The notes under the pieces: generated by a model
Databases searched by the model: none
What the model was told of the DNA's origin: nothing
Seen by the model: only the letters and a program-made list of their open reading frames with translations
IMG/VR virus record: IMGVR_UViG_3300030116_005029
Span: 1 to 22,984 of that record
DNA length: 22,984 nt
Source: a virus
Reading direction: 5' to 3' (one strand)
Shown: one piece after another, positions 6,269 to 14,163 of the stretch
How positions within the stretch are numbered: position 1 is the stretch's first letter
How the letters are laid out: every line of letters starts with the position of its first letter
Position numbers and translations under genes: made by a program

Positions 6269-9178
6269 ATGTCTAACTACACTAAGACCACAGACTTTGA
6301 AGCTAAAGACTCGTTGCCAACGGGTGACTCGGGAAAAATCATTCGGGGTTCTGAATTTGAAACCGAGTTCGATGCAATTTCCACAGCTATTGCAACCAAA
6401 GCAGATACTGCAGGGCCTACGTTTACCGGAACCCTGACCTTTGAAACTATTTCTGATGGAACTATTGGTGTCACTGCATTCGTTGACGAAGACGACATGA
6501 CGTCTAACAGTGCAACTCTGGTTCCCACACAGCAGTCCGTAAAAGCTTACGTTGACTCACAAGTCACTGCACAAGACTTAGATGTCACTACTGACTCAGG
6601 CACGATTGCTATTGATCTTGATTCTGAAACACTGACCGTTTCCGGTGGTGAAGGTATTGACACATCTGCTACTGGCAATGCAATTACGATTGCGGCAGAA
6701 GATGCTTCTACATCTAACAAAGGCGTAGCTTCATTTGACTCAGCAGACTTCACAGTAACGTCTGGCGCTGTATCACTAGCGACAACTTCTACTGCGGCTG
6801 AACTTAATATTCTTGATGGTGCTACGGTTACTACCGCAGAACTCAATATTCTAGACGGTGTTACCTCAACCACTGCTGAACTTAATATCTTGGATGGCGT
6901 TACTGCCACGGCCACAGAGATTAACCTGTTAGATGGTGTCACAGCTACTACGGCTGAGTTGAACATCCTTGATGGCGTAACGTCTACAGCGGCAGAACTA
7001 AATATCCTTGATGGTGTAACCGCTACGGCTACCGAACTAAACATCCTCGATGGAGTGACTGCGACTACCGCAGAGCTAAACATCATGGACGGTGTTACGG
7101 CTACTGCTACAGAGCTTAATCTTCTAGACGGTATTACAGGCATCCTTGATGAAGACAACATGGCTAGTAACAGTGCTACGGCATTGGCTACTCAGCAGTC
7201 AATTAAGGCGTATGTCGATTCTCAGGTTGCTACGGCTGATGCACTGTCTGAGGTTCTTGGTAACGGTAACACTACTGGCGGTACAGACATTGCTGTAGGC
7301 ACGGGTGATGACATTACCTTTGCTGACAACTCTAAGGCTATCTTCGGCGCTGGCTCTGACCTACAGATTTACCACGATGGGTCTAATAGCATTATCACAG
7401 ACCAAGGCACTGGAAATCTAAAAATAAACGCTAGTAGTTTTGAGGTTAACAACTTCAACGATACCGCAAACATTATTGACGGTAACGCAGGCGGTGCAGT
7501 AAGGCTGTACCATGCAAATAGCCAAAAGCTTACCACAACCTCCACAGGCATCGACGTAACAGGCACAGTGACTGCTGATGGTTTAGACAGTAGTGACAAC
7601 ATTACAATTACAAAAAACTCTAGCTCTGCTCCAGCTTCATTAACTCTGGATTGTTCAGATACAGCAATTATTTCAGATCAGGTTTTTGGTGTTATTAACT
7701 TTGAGCATAGTGATGCCAATAATCCCGGTGTAGCGGCAAAAATACAATCTGTTTCTGACTTTAACACTGGTGTCGCAAGGCTTGAGTTCTTTACTGGTTC
7801 GCCAAGTTCATTAACCAAGGCGATGCAAATAAAAAACACAGGCGACATCAGCTTCTACGAAGACACAGGTACGACTGCGAAGTTGTTCTGGGATGCTTCT
7901 GCAGAAAAATTAGGTTTAGGTACTACTAGTCCAGCTAGAGAGGTTCATGTAACTACAGCAGGACAAAATGGGGTTCGACTAACCTCTACTGCTTTTGGCG
8001 CAGACTTTGGCTTGCTAAGTAGCGTCGGCGGCAATAATGGGTTCGGCATATACGACTACAACGCTACAACGTACAGATTTAATATAGATTCTAGTGGCAA
8101 CGTAGGTATAGGCACTAGCAGTCCAGCAAACAAACTTCATGTAAATTCAGGAACAACAGATACAGTTGCTAAATTTCAAAGTTCAGACCAATTTGCAGAC
8201 TTAGAACTTACAGATAGTGGCGGTACTTCTTTTATTCGCCAATCTAATGGCTCTTTAATCTTAGAAGCAGATAGAGCTAATGCTTCTGCTGGTTCAGCCG
8301 CAATAATTAAAGTTGATGGCTCAGAAGCCTTGCGCATCACCGCTAGTGGCGGCTTGCTGGTTGGTAAGACTTCCTCCTCAACAAGCACCGCAGGCTTTGA
8401 AGCAAGAGCTAATGGTCAGACTGTTGCAACTTTTGATGGTGGAACCGCTTTTATTGCTAATCGCAAAACATCGGATGGCGATGTTATAAAGGTTATGAAA
8501 GATGGTTCAACAGTCGGTAGTATTGGTACTGCTGGCGGTGAATTATTTATTTCACATGATGGCACGACAGATACAGGTTTACGCTTCAGAGGTAATGGGG
8601 ACATTATACCAGCGGTAGCTGGTGGCTCTGGAGACACAAATGGGACACAGAATTTAGGTGCGGCGGCGTATACATTCAAAAACCTCTACCTGTCAGGCGA
8701 CACTTTTGTTGGTGAAGCTTCAACAATCGGTGCTGGTGAAACTGGTGTTACTGTACGAGGATTAGGTCAAATTCGTATTGGGCGGTCAGGCACATCATCT
8801 GTGACGTTAGCCAGCTTTAACAACAATAACGGAGAAGTAGGTACAATCGTAACTAATGGGTCTGCTACTGCTTATAACACCTCTTCAGATCACCGCCTAA
8901 AGGAAAACGTAGTAGCCATGACAGGCGCTACAGCACGACTTAAGCAGTTAGCGCCTAAGCGATTTAACTTCATTGCTGATGCTGATACAACTGTTGATGG
9001 CTTCTTGGCGCACGAGGTGCAGTCTGTTGTACCAGAAGCAATCACAGGAACACACAATGAGGTTGATAGCGACGGCAATGCTGTCTACCAAGGTATTGAC
9101 CAGAGCAAACTTGTGCCGTTACTTGTGGCAACAATCCAAGAACTTGAGGCTAGAATAGCCGCACTTGAATCTAACTAA
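6269..9178 (+). CDS. Tail fibre / spike with C-terminal S74 chaperone
   Basis: A 969-residue trimeric-fibre protein that should mediate host contact. Order: an N-terminal virion-attachment region (about 1-70), a VDEDDMTSNSAT..TQQS..AYVDSQV motif (about 72-99), nine 13-residue AELNILDGVT-type repeats (177-291), and a second copy of the DEDNMASNSAT motif (about 294-321). Then come LQIYHDGSNS (about 364), GLGTTSPA (about 549) and GIGTSSPA (about 613), all motifs common in marine phage fibres. The last 97 residues are an intramolecular chaperone (peptidase S74): SSDHRLKEN holds the expected Ser873/Lys878 dyad, with FLAHEVQSVVPEAI downstream and a C-terminal coiled coil. By family knowledge, cleavage before Ser873 releases the chaperone after trimer folding. 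AGGAA lies six bases before the start. Confidence 0.92.
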   Translation: MSNYTKTTDFEAKDSLPTGDSGKIIRGSEFETEFDAISTAIATKADTAGPTFTGTLTFETISDGTIGVTAFVDEDDMTSNSATLVPTQQSVKAYVDSQVTAQDLDVTTDSGTIAIDLDSETLTVSGGEGIDTSATGNAITIAAEDASTSNKGVASFDSADFTVTSGAVSLATTSTAAELNILDGATVTTAELNILDGVTSTTAELNILDGVTATATEINLLDGVTATTAELNILDGVTSTAAELNILDGVTATATELNILDGVTATTAELNIMDGVTATATELNLLDGITGILDEDNMASNSATALATQQSIKAYVDSQVATADALSEVLGNGNTTGGTDIAVGTGDDITFADNSKAIFGAGSDLQIYHDGSNSIITDQGTGNLKINASSFEVNNFNDTANIIDGNAGGAVRLYHANSQKLTTTSTGIDVTGTVTADGLDSSDNITITKNSSSAPASLTLDCSDTAIISDQVFGVINFEHSDANNPGVAAKIQSVSDFNTGVARLEFFTGSPSSLTKAMQIKNTGDISFYEDTGTTAKLFWDASAEKLGLGTTSPAREVHVTTAGQNGVRLTSTAFGADFGLLSSVGGNNGFGIYDYNATTYRFNIDSSGNVGIGTSSPANKLHVNSGTTDTVAKFQSSDQFADLELTDSGGTSFIRQSNGSLILEADRANASAGSAAIIKVDGSEALRITASGGLLVGKTSSSTSTAGFEARANGQTVATFDGGTAFIANRKTSDGDVIKVMKDGSTVGSIGTAGGELFISHDGTTDTGLRFRGNGDIIPAVAGGSGDTNGTQNLGAAAYTFKNLYLSGDTFVGEASTIGAGETGVTVRGLGQIRIGRSGTSSVTLASFNNNNGEVGTIVTNGSATAYNTSSDHRLKENVVAMTGATARLKQLAPKRFNFIADADTTVDGFLAHEVQSVVPEAITGTHNEVDSDGNAVYQGIDQSKLVPLLVATIQELEARIAALESN
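6797..7141 (+). repeat. Nine 39-bp coding repeats in the fibre gene
   Basis: Nine consecutive units encode 13 residues each, consensus [AT]E[LI]N[ILM][LM]DGVT.T., fibre residues 177-291 (the last unit is cut short). At DNA level the copies use different synonymous codons throughout: Leu is read from CTT, CTC, TTG, CTA, CTG and TTA, and Asp-Gly from several combinations. The protein repeat is kept while the DNA repeat is scrambled. The period and the hydrophobic/DG alternation suggest a beta-helical or stacked shaft. Confidence 0.9.
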
Positions 9179-9189
9179 GGAGTTAAACA

Positions 9190-9483
9190 ATGGCTACATG
9201 GACTATAGCTAACCTTGAGCGCAACGTAACAGACGGCGGTGTAACCGTTGCCCACTGGCGTGTTACTGAAGTAGACGGAGATTACTCTGCTTCTGCATAC
9301 GGCACTGTAGGCTTTACACCTGACGCTTCTGCTGATGACTTTGTTGCTTACAACGACCTAACAGAAGAAGTTGTTCTTGGTTGGGTACACGCAGAAGTAG
9401 ACCAGAGCGCTACTGAAGCATCACTGACAGCAAACATTGCAGAGCAGAAGACACCGACCTCTGCTGATGGTATGCCTTGGTAA
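9190..9483 (+). CDS. Small conserved marine-phage protein, probably virion-associated (97 aa)
   Basis: A 97-residue protein: MATWTIANLERNVTDGGVT, then VAHWRVTEVDGDYSASAYGTVGF, a loop, and LGWVHAEVDQSATEASL with an AEQKTPTSADGMPW end. I recognise this as a conserved type found next to fibre genes in marine cyanophages and relatives, usually labelled virion structural or hypothetical. It looks like one small beta domain plus a C-terminal helix. AAGGAG (9177-9182) is seven bases from ATG, overlapping the fibre stop. There is no signal or membrane segment. Its place after the fibre suggests a fibre-associated role, which is inference. Confidence 0.85.
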   Translation: MATWTIANLERNVTDGGVTVAHWRVTEVDGDYSASAYGTVGFTPDASADDFVAYNDLTEEVVLGWVHAEVDQSATEASLTANIAEQKTPTSADGMPW

Positions 9484-9662
9484 AAACTCTTGTTCTGGTT
9501 CTAGTGTTAGAAGGAGGTACTTCAGCATACATAGGCAGACGAGTCGTTTACCACACAGTATGTGAATACAAAGAACTCTACACAGAATCAGATAAGCGGT
9601 ATCGGTGGTATGTCCCAGGAATTTATGACTGTCCACCGTATGTGAGATTTAAAGATGATTGA
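9477..9662 (+). CDS. Small ORF with short hydrophobic N-terminus (61 aa, TTG start)
   Basis: This ORF fills the 170 bases between two clear genes. Its only upstream-compatible start is TTG at 9477, inside the last codons of the previous gene. GTG at 9504 is the next option and would remove the hydrophobic stretch. The product starts KTLVLVLVLEGG (hydrophobic, short), then VVYHTVCEYKELYTESDKRYRWYVPGIYDCPPY with two Cys. Small proteins of this pattern (hydrophobic start, VYHTV, a Cys pair) occur in marine podovirus genomes as far as I recall, with no function known to me. It overlaps the next gene by eight bases. No good ribosome site precedes the TTG, so coupling to the upstream gene is likely. 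Confidence 0.6.
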   Translation: MVKTLVLVLVLEGGTSAYIGRRVVYHTVCEYKELYTESDKRYRWYVPGIYDCPPYVRFKDD

Positions 9663-10113
9663 TCCGGTAACTGCCATCGCTGGAGCAACTAAAGCCTTTA
9701 CGATGGTTAAAGCAATGGTAGAAGCCGGAAAGTCTGCTGAAGATACAATGATGCAGATAGGCAAGTGGTACGGTCACGCTTCGGACGTGATGTACGCTGA
9801 AAAGAAAGCTAGAAACGTAAATCCTTTTAAACGGGTTGTTTTTAGCGGAAGTGTACAGCAAGAAGCAATGCAGGCATTTGCCGCTAAGAAAAAAATGGAG
9901 GCTCAGCAAAAAGAGCTTCTTTCCATAATAGGAATGGTCTATGGAAAGGAAGGATTGCAAGAGTTCCGTGATATGAGAAAGCAGATTGCAAGAGATAGGG
10001 CAGATACGATCTATCGACAGCAAGAAGCAAAAGAGCAAATGCTTGCAGGACTTTTAGTTTTGTTAGGAATTGCGATAGTGGTAGGTACAGCAATATTTAT
10101 AGCGAGCGGTTAA
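9655..10113 (+). CDS. Tail-anchored membrane protein of the lysis/virion region (152 aa)
   Basis: A 152-residue protein with a helical soluble part and a single membrane segment at residues about 129-150 (LAGLLVLLGIAIVVGTAIFIA), so probably tail-anchored with the bulk in the cytoplasm. The N-terminus MIDPVTAIAGATKAF..VKAMVEAGKSAEDTMMQIGKWYG is a conserved start in marine phages. It is followed by a Lys-rich helical region with EAMQAFAAKKKMEAQQKELL and RDMRKQIARDRADTIYRQQEAKEQM. I recognise the family but not its function. It heads a run of four small membrane proteins, so a part in lysis or membrane remodelling is the likeliest reading. The next ATG immediately follows its stop. Confidence 0.85.
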   Translation: MIDPVTAIAGATKAFTMVKAMVEAGKSAEDTMMQIGKWYGHASDVMYAEKKARNVNPFKRVVFSGSVQQEAMQAFAAKKKMEAQQKELLSIIGMVYGKEGLQEFRDMRKQIARDRADTIYRQQEAKEQMLAGLLVLLGIAIVVGTAIFIASG

Positions 10114-10320
10114 ATGACACCAGCGGAAGAGGCATTAAAGCGTATTGAAATACATCAGGCAGAGTGCGAGATCCTTCGTAAGTCTATTGACGATCGGTTA
10201 GACCGTATCGAAAAAAGACTAGACGATGGTGGTTTGCAGTTCAAAAGACTTGAGCGAATGATTTTTGCTAATAGCTTACTAATTGTGGGTGTTCTTAAGG
10301 GTGTAGAGTATTTTGCATGA
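10114..10320 (+). CDS. XhlA-like small membrane protein (coiled coil plus one TM, 68 aa)
   Basis: A 68-residue protein with an amphipathic coiled coil (residues about 5-48, ALKRIEIHQAECEILRKSID, RLDRIEKRL) and a short C-terminal hydrophobic segment (about 50-63, IFANSLLIVGVL). The layout matches the haemolysin XhlA / holin-accessory type: N-terminal helix in the cytoplasm and one membrane anchor. It starts directly after the previous stop and overlaps the next start by four bases. Lysis accessory is the working call. The alternative is a structural membrane peptide. There is no signature residue to settle it. Confidence 0.75.
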   Translation: MTPAEEALKRIEIHQAECEILRKSIDDRLDRIEKRLDDGGLQFKRLERMIFANSLLIVGVLKGVEYFA

Positions 10321-10628
10321 CAACTTTTGACGATACAGACACCAACAACAATGGCGTTATTGAGCGCGAGGAATGGCACAGGCTAGAACTCGAAGACAAG
10401 CGCCGTAAGATGGTTGATGAAGATGCCAAGCGTGATAGTCAGCGCAAGATGGTTTGGTTTGCTTTGTCAGGCATGGTGATGTATCCGGTTGCTGTTGTTA
10501 CTTGCTCGATTGCTGGGTTTGATACTGCGGCTCAACTACTGCACGACATTGCCAACATTTACTTGGTTTCTGTATCGGCACTTGTTGGTGCTTACTTTGG
10601 TTTTAATGCATATGAGGCACGCAAATGA
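10317..10628 (+). CDS. EF-hand holin-like membrane protein (103 aa)
   Basis: The first 20 residues hold a canonical EF-hand loop, DTNNNGVIEREE, with D8, N10, N12, G13, I15, E16 and E19 at the positions used for calcium binding. A charged helix (about 16-43) leads into two membrane segments, about 45-65 (MVWFALSGMVMYPVAVVTCSI) and 79-97. It lies between an XhlA-like protein and a Holin_3TMs-type holin, with four-base overlaps on both sides. Related EF-hand/two-TM proteins exist in marine phages as I recall, normally unlabelled or called holin. The pairing suggests a membrane protein whose assembly is affected by Ca2+. A single EF-hand would need to dimerise or act structurally. Lysis role: inferred; motif: seen. 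Confidence 0.82.
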   Translation: MTTFDDTDTNNNGVIEREEWHRLELEDKRRKMVDEDAKRDSQRKMVWFALSGMVMYPVAVVTCSIAGFDTAAQLLHDIANIYLVSVSALVGAYFGFNAYEARK

Positions 10629-11023
10629 TTGAACAGCTAATTGCTCCAGTCACTGGCCTTTTAGATAAGTTTGTTGAAGACAAAGACCAAAAGGCTCGTC
10701 TTGCTCACGAAATATCAACCATGGCAGAGCGTCATGCTCAGGAGCTAGCCAGGGCGCAATTAGAAGTAAACAAGGTAGAGGCAGCACATAAGTCGCTTTT
10801 TGTTTCAGGGTGGAGACCTGCTGTTGGCTGGTGCTGTGTTCTAGGGATGTTCGGTAACTTTATTTTGATACCCCTAACTAACTTTGTTTTGGCTTTATCC
10901 GCAGTTGAAGTTGCTATACCGCTGATTGACTTAGAAACCATGATGCCTGTATTGATGGGTATGTTGGGATTAGGTGCAATGAGAAGTTACGAAAAAACTA
11001 AAGGTGTATCGAGGGAAAAGTAA
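10625..11023 (+). CDS. Holin, Holin_3TMs type (132 aa)
   Basis: The 132-residue protein matches the Holin_3TMs family. It has an N-terminal cytoplasmic helical region (IAPVTGLLDKFVEDKDQKARLAHEI...), the signature GWRPAVGWCCVLGMFGNFI opening the first membrane segment (about 66-92), and LETMMPVLMGMLGLGAMRSYEKTKGV spanning the last (about 104-119) with its basic tail. Holins of this class permeabilise the inner membrane at the end of infection so that an endolysin can reach the wall. No endolysin is encoded nearby in the window. Start and stop overlap the flanking genes (ATGA, TAATG), indicating translational coupling across the whole lysis run. Confidence 0.87.
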   Translation: MIEQLIAPVTGLLDKFVEDKDQKARLAHEISTMAERHAQELARAQLEVNKVEAAHKSLFVSGWRPAVGWCCVLGMFGNFILIPLTNFVLALSAVEVAIPLIDLETMMPVLMGMLGLGAMRSYEKTKGVSREK

Positions 11024-13518
11024 TGGCATTACGACCTAAACCAGGAATGCTTACAAGGCAAGAAAAGCCTCTTTCTAAACCTGCGCCTGGCAAAAATACT
11101 AAAACAGACCGAGCACCGCCTAAGCCCTTGCCTGATACAAAAGAGTCTGCGCCGACCCCTGCGCCAGAAACAGAAAATGCTACTACCTTTACATTTTTTG
11201 AAGGTGCTGAGCGAGGTGATGCTAATCCTAACGCGCTGTATGCAAGAGGTGAGGCCACACAAGTAACAGAAGCTGAACTACGTGAGTACTTTAATGCTCA
11301 GGGTTCTGGGATGCTCAGACAAGCCTTCGGCGACTTTGATAACTATCTTGCTTACATGACTGAGCGGGAGCAGTTAATTCAGTCAGGTGACTACGATGTA
11401 GGTAATTGGGATGAAGCTACTGGAGCATTGACTGAAGATCAATTAATGATTCTTGGAGGTGATGACCTTACCCAGTACTCCGATACTGATCGGGATGCCT
11501 ATACAGAAGCGTATGGTCAGCGGATGCAAGAGCAATCAGCCGCATACGATAACTGGGTTAACTCCGAAGCTAATCAAGCACTCTTAGCCAAGTATGGCGT
11601 TGGCTCTACCATCTATAACAACGATGGTGATAAATACGAGTGGAACGGCTCTGCCTATGTAAAAACTTACAAAGTAGATGACCACATGAATGTAGGCGAC
11701 TACATAAAAGCTGGTACTGCTTTATTTGTTTCACTTGTTGGCGCTCCAGCTTGGGCAGAAGCATTAACAGCCGCAGGAGCTACTGCTGGGTCTGCATCTG
11801 CTGTAATTGCCAATGCGTCTGCTGGCGCAATTGCTAGTGCCGCAAATCAATTAATTCTTACTGGCGAAGTAGATCTTAGTGATGTTCTTACTGCTGGAGC
11901 TATGGCAGGAGCGCAAGAGTTTATTGGCTCTTTGTTTGACTCTAATAATGCAAATCCAGATGAAATTAGAAATCAAGTTCAAGCTGAATACATTACAAAA
12001 GCAGATGAGGCTAGAGCCGCAGGCGATTTAGTAATGGCTGACTTTTATGAGCAAGTAGCCAATCAGGTAGGCAATGTAGATATTAGTGATATAACTGATC
12101 CTAGCTGGCAAAACGTTATTGTTAATTTGGCGCAACAGACTCCAGAAGCTGTAGAGATAGTTGAACAAGTTAATGAAAATGTTGAAGAAGCAAGAGACGA
12201 AGATACAGATAATGTTAACTCTGAATTAGTTAATCAAATACTTGAAAACGTACAATCCGAACCCGACAGACCTCCTCAAGAAGAATCTTTTGAGCCTGAA
12301 GAAATAGAGCAAGAAGAACAAGAAGAACCTAATGTTATTGATAATGAGCTAGAAATTCAGCCTCCGACGCTGCCGGTACAAGAAGAAGCAGAGGAGCAAG
12401 AAGAAGAATCAGAAGGTGGCGACGCTGGAGCTACACCAGAAACACAACAAGAAGTTCCTCAAGAAGCAGAAGTAGTAAATATTGCCGACGAAAATACTAT
12501 AGAGGACGAAGACTCTGAATTAGCTGATACCGTTCCTGCGGAAGGTGGGCTGGAAGCAGAAACTGAAGAGGTTATCTCTGAAGAAGCTGTTTCTGAAACG
12601 CCCATTGTTGACGCCTTGTTTCCTGAATATGCTGATCCAGCTACAGGGGTTGTTTCGGAAGAGTCTACTCCGCTTGATGAAACTGCAAATGTTTTAGATG
12701 AACAACAACAAGAATCAGAATCTGACTTGTCTTCTCAAATAGATGAGTTAGGCACGTCTATTCTTGGCGTAGAAAGAGAAGTAAGTGATGTAGAGCGCAG
12801 TCTTACAGAGGCGCTTGAAGCCGCAACACTCAATCAAGCAACTGAACTAAGTGATGCAGAGGCGCGCTTGCTTTCTGAAATTACAGGCATTGAGGCTGAC
12901 ATTCTTCAACAAATGGCAGAATCTGAGGCTGGCTTACAGCAAGAATTGCTTGACGTTGGAACAAACATCAATCAAGTGCGTAGTGACCTTCAGTCTCAAA
13001 TTCAAACAACACAACAGGAAACAGCAGAAAGTTTAGAGCAAGCATCTGATGAGCGTCGTGATTTACAACAATCAATTATTAGTGTGCAAGGTGATCTTAG
13101 TCAGTTAGATGAAAGCACTCGCCAGCAATTTGAAGAGTTTGGCGGTACTGTTAATGATCTGTTTTCTGATGTAAATGTTGATATTGAAGCATTGCAAGAA
13201 GGTCAAATTAGTCAGGCTGAAGCACAAGAAGCTTTTGAGTCTAGTGTAACTGAGCAGTTTGGTGAGCTAGGCGGCCAAGTTGCTGGCATTGGTCAAGGTT
13301 TAGAAGGTCTTGGTGAAGGCATTGCTGGCATCGGAGAAGGCTTGGGTGCAGGACTTATGGGTCTTGCGGCACAGCAAGCACTGTTGCCAGGTCAAATAGC
13401 GGCGGCCACACCTATACAACCCCAAAAGTTTGAGAAGTTCCAGCGAGGTTTAACACGACGTAAGTTGGCTGACCCGTTACGGATTGGAATGTTTACTGGA
13501 GGCGCTAGAAGCGTATGA
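11023..13518 (+). CDS. Large acidic/coiled-coil virion protein (831 aa), function unassigned
   Basis: An 831-residue multi-part protein. It has a Pro/Lys-rich N-terminus (about 1-50), a helical domain with LREYFNAQGSGMLRQAFGDFDNYL, and a Gly/Ala-rich hydrophobic segment (about 233-300). A very acidic disordered region (about 383-560) consists of runs of EE and QEE. A long coiled coil (about 566-726) follows, then a seven-residue Gly repeat (GIGQGLE, GLGEGIA, GIGEGLG; about 755-778), and a final basic tail RRKLADPLRIGMFTGGARSV. The C-terminal pattern LLPGQIA...KFEKFQRGL recurs in large uncharacterised phage structural proteins. GAGGGA gives it a good ribosome site, and its stop overlaps the adaptor start. 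It is probably virion-internal or tail-associated. An ejection protein or tail needle/fibre are both possible; no domain decides. Confidence 0.83.
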   Translation: MALRPKPGMLTRQEKPLSKPAPGKNTKTDRAPPKPLPDTKESAPTPAPETENATTFTFFEGAERGDANPNALYARGEATQVTEAELREYFNAQGSGMLRQAFGDFDNYLAYMTEREQLIQSGDYDVGNWDEATGALTEDQLMILGGDDLTQYSDTDRDAYTEAYGQRMQEQSAAYDNWVNSEANQALLAKYGVGSTIYNNDGDKYEWNGSAYVKTYKVDDHMNVGDYIKAGTALFVSLVGAPAWAEALTAAGATAGSASAVIANASAGAIASAANQLILTGEVDLSDVLTAGAMAGAQEFIGSLFDSNNANPDEIRNQVQAEYITKADEARAAGDLVMADFYEQVANQVGNVDISDITDPSWQNVIVNLAQQTPEAVEIVEQVNENVEEARDEDTDNVNSELVNQILENVQSEPDRPPQEESFEPEEIEQEEQEEPNVIDNELEIQPPTLPVQEEAEEQEEESEGGDAGATPETQQEVPQEAEVVNIADENTIEDEDSELADTVPAEGGLEAETEEVISEEAVSETPIVDALFPEYADPATGVVSEESTPLDETANVLDEQQQESESDLSSQIDELGTSILGVEREVSDVERSLTEALEAATLNQATELSDAEARLLSEITGIEADILQQMAESEAGLQQELLDVGTNINQVRSDLQSQIQTTQQETAESLEQASDERRDLQQSIISVQGDLSQLDESTRQQFEEFGGTVNDLFSDVNVDIEALQEGQISQAEAQEAFESSVTEQFGELGGQVAGIGQGLEGLGEGIAGIGEGLGAGLMGLAAQQALLPGQIAAATPIQPQKFEKFQRGLTRRKLADPLRIGMFTGGARSV

Positions 13519-14162
13519 CATATTTAAACCTAATGAATAGCGTACTGCGTCGTCTTCGAGAAGAAGAGACCACATCCGTTACAAGCACTACCTACAACAA
13601 AATGGTGGGTGACTTTATTAACGATGCTAAGACCTTGGTAGGTCAGGCGGCAGACTGGTCTGCACTTCGGGAAACACTCACGATCTCGACGACTGCTTCG
13701 GACAACACCTATTCACTAATAGGTGGTGGCGATAACGTAAAAGTCATGTCAATGCTCAACGATACTCAGAACTGCTTTATGGAGTATCAAACCAAAGATT
13801 GGTTTAACGATGCGTTGTACATTGCTAACGCTTCTGAGGGTGCGCCCAAGTACTTTACCTACAACGGTCTAGACGGTAACGGCGATACCCAGATCTTGGT
13901 TGGCCCTACACCTGATGGCGTGTACAGCATTCGGGTCGATCTTGTTAAACGGCAAGCAGACCTTTCAGCAAACACTGATTCACTGCTTATTCCTGCTCAA
14001 CCAGTCATTCACTTGGCGGTAGCGTTACTTGCGCGTGAGCGTGGTGAGACAGGCGGCACATCGACTGCGGAATACTTCCAGATTGCTAACCAGTATCTGT
14101 CAGATGCCATAGCAATTGATGCGGCAAAGCACCCAGAAGAGATGGTATTTAGGACGGTTTGA
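13515..14162 (+). CDS. Head-to-tail adaptor (SU10/T7 gp11-like)
   Basis: A 215-residue protein beginning TYLNLMNSVLRRLREEETTS, then FINDAKTLVGQAADWSALRETLTI and YSLIGGGDNVKVMSM. This is the helical-then-beta pattern of podovirus adaptor (tail tubular A) proteins, closest in feel to the SU10 adaptor family. The late part has a HLAVALLARERGE helix and an AEYFQIANQYLSDAIAIDAAKHPEE helix. It would form the ring under the portal to which the nozzle binds. Its start overlaps the 831-residue gene (ATGA), and the nozzle gene starts just after its stop. Assigned by pattern, length and position; fairly sure. Confidence 0.83.
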   Translation: MTYLNLMNSVLRRLREEETTSVTSTTYNKMVGDFINDAKTLVGQAADWSALRETLTISTTASDNTYSLIGGGDNVKVMSMLNDTQNCFMEYQTKDWFNDALYIANASEGAPKYFTYNGLDGNGDTQILVGPTPDGVYSIRVDLVKRQADLSANTDSLLIPAQPVIHLAVALLARERGETGGTSTAEYFQIANQYLSDAIAIDAAKHPEEMVFRTV

Positions 14163-14163
14163 T

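Noticed and set aside
6547-7161. 204-codon minus-strand ORF opposite the fibre repeats
   Set aside because: It mirrors the repeat codons of the fibre (Val/Ser/Pro repeats) and has no start context. It is a shadow of a repetitive gene.
14116-14163. Upstream in-frame ATG for the nozzle gene
   Set aside because: It would overlap the adaptor gene by 47 bases, and the extra 16 residues do not resemble the expected N-terminus. The ATG at 14164 fits the family start and the spacing.
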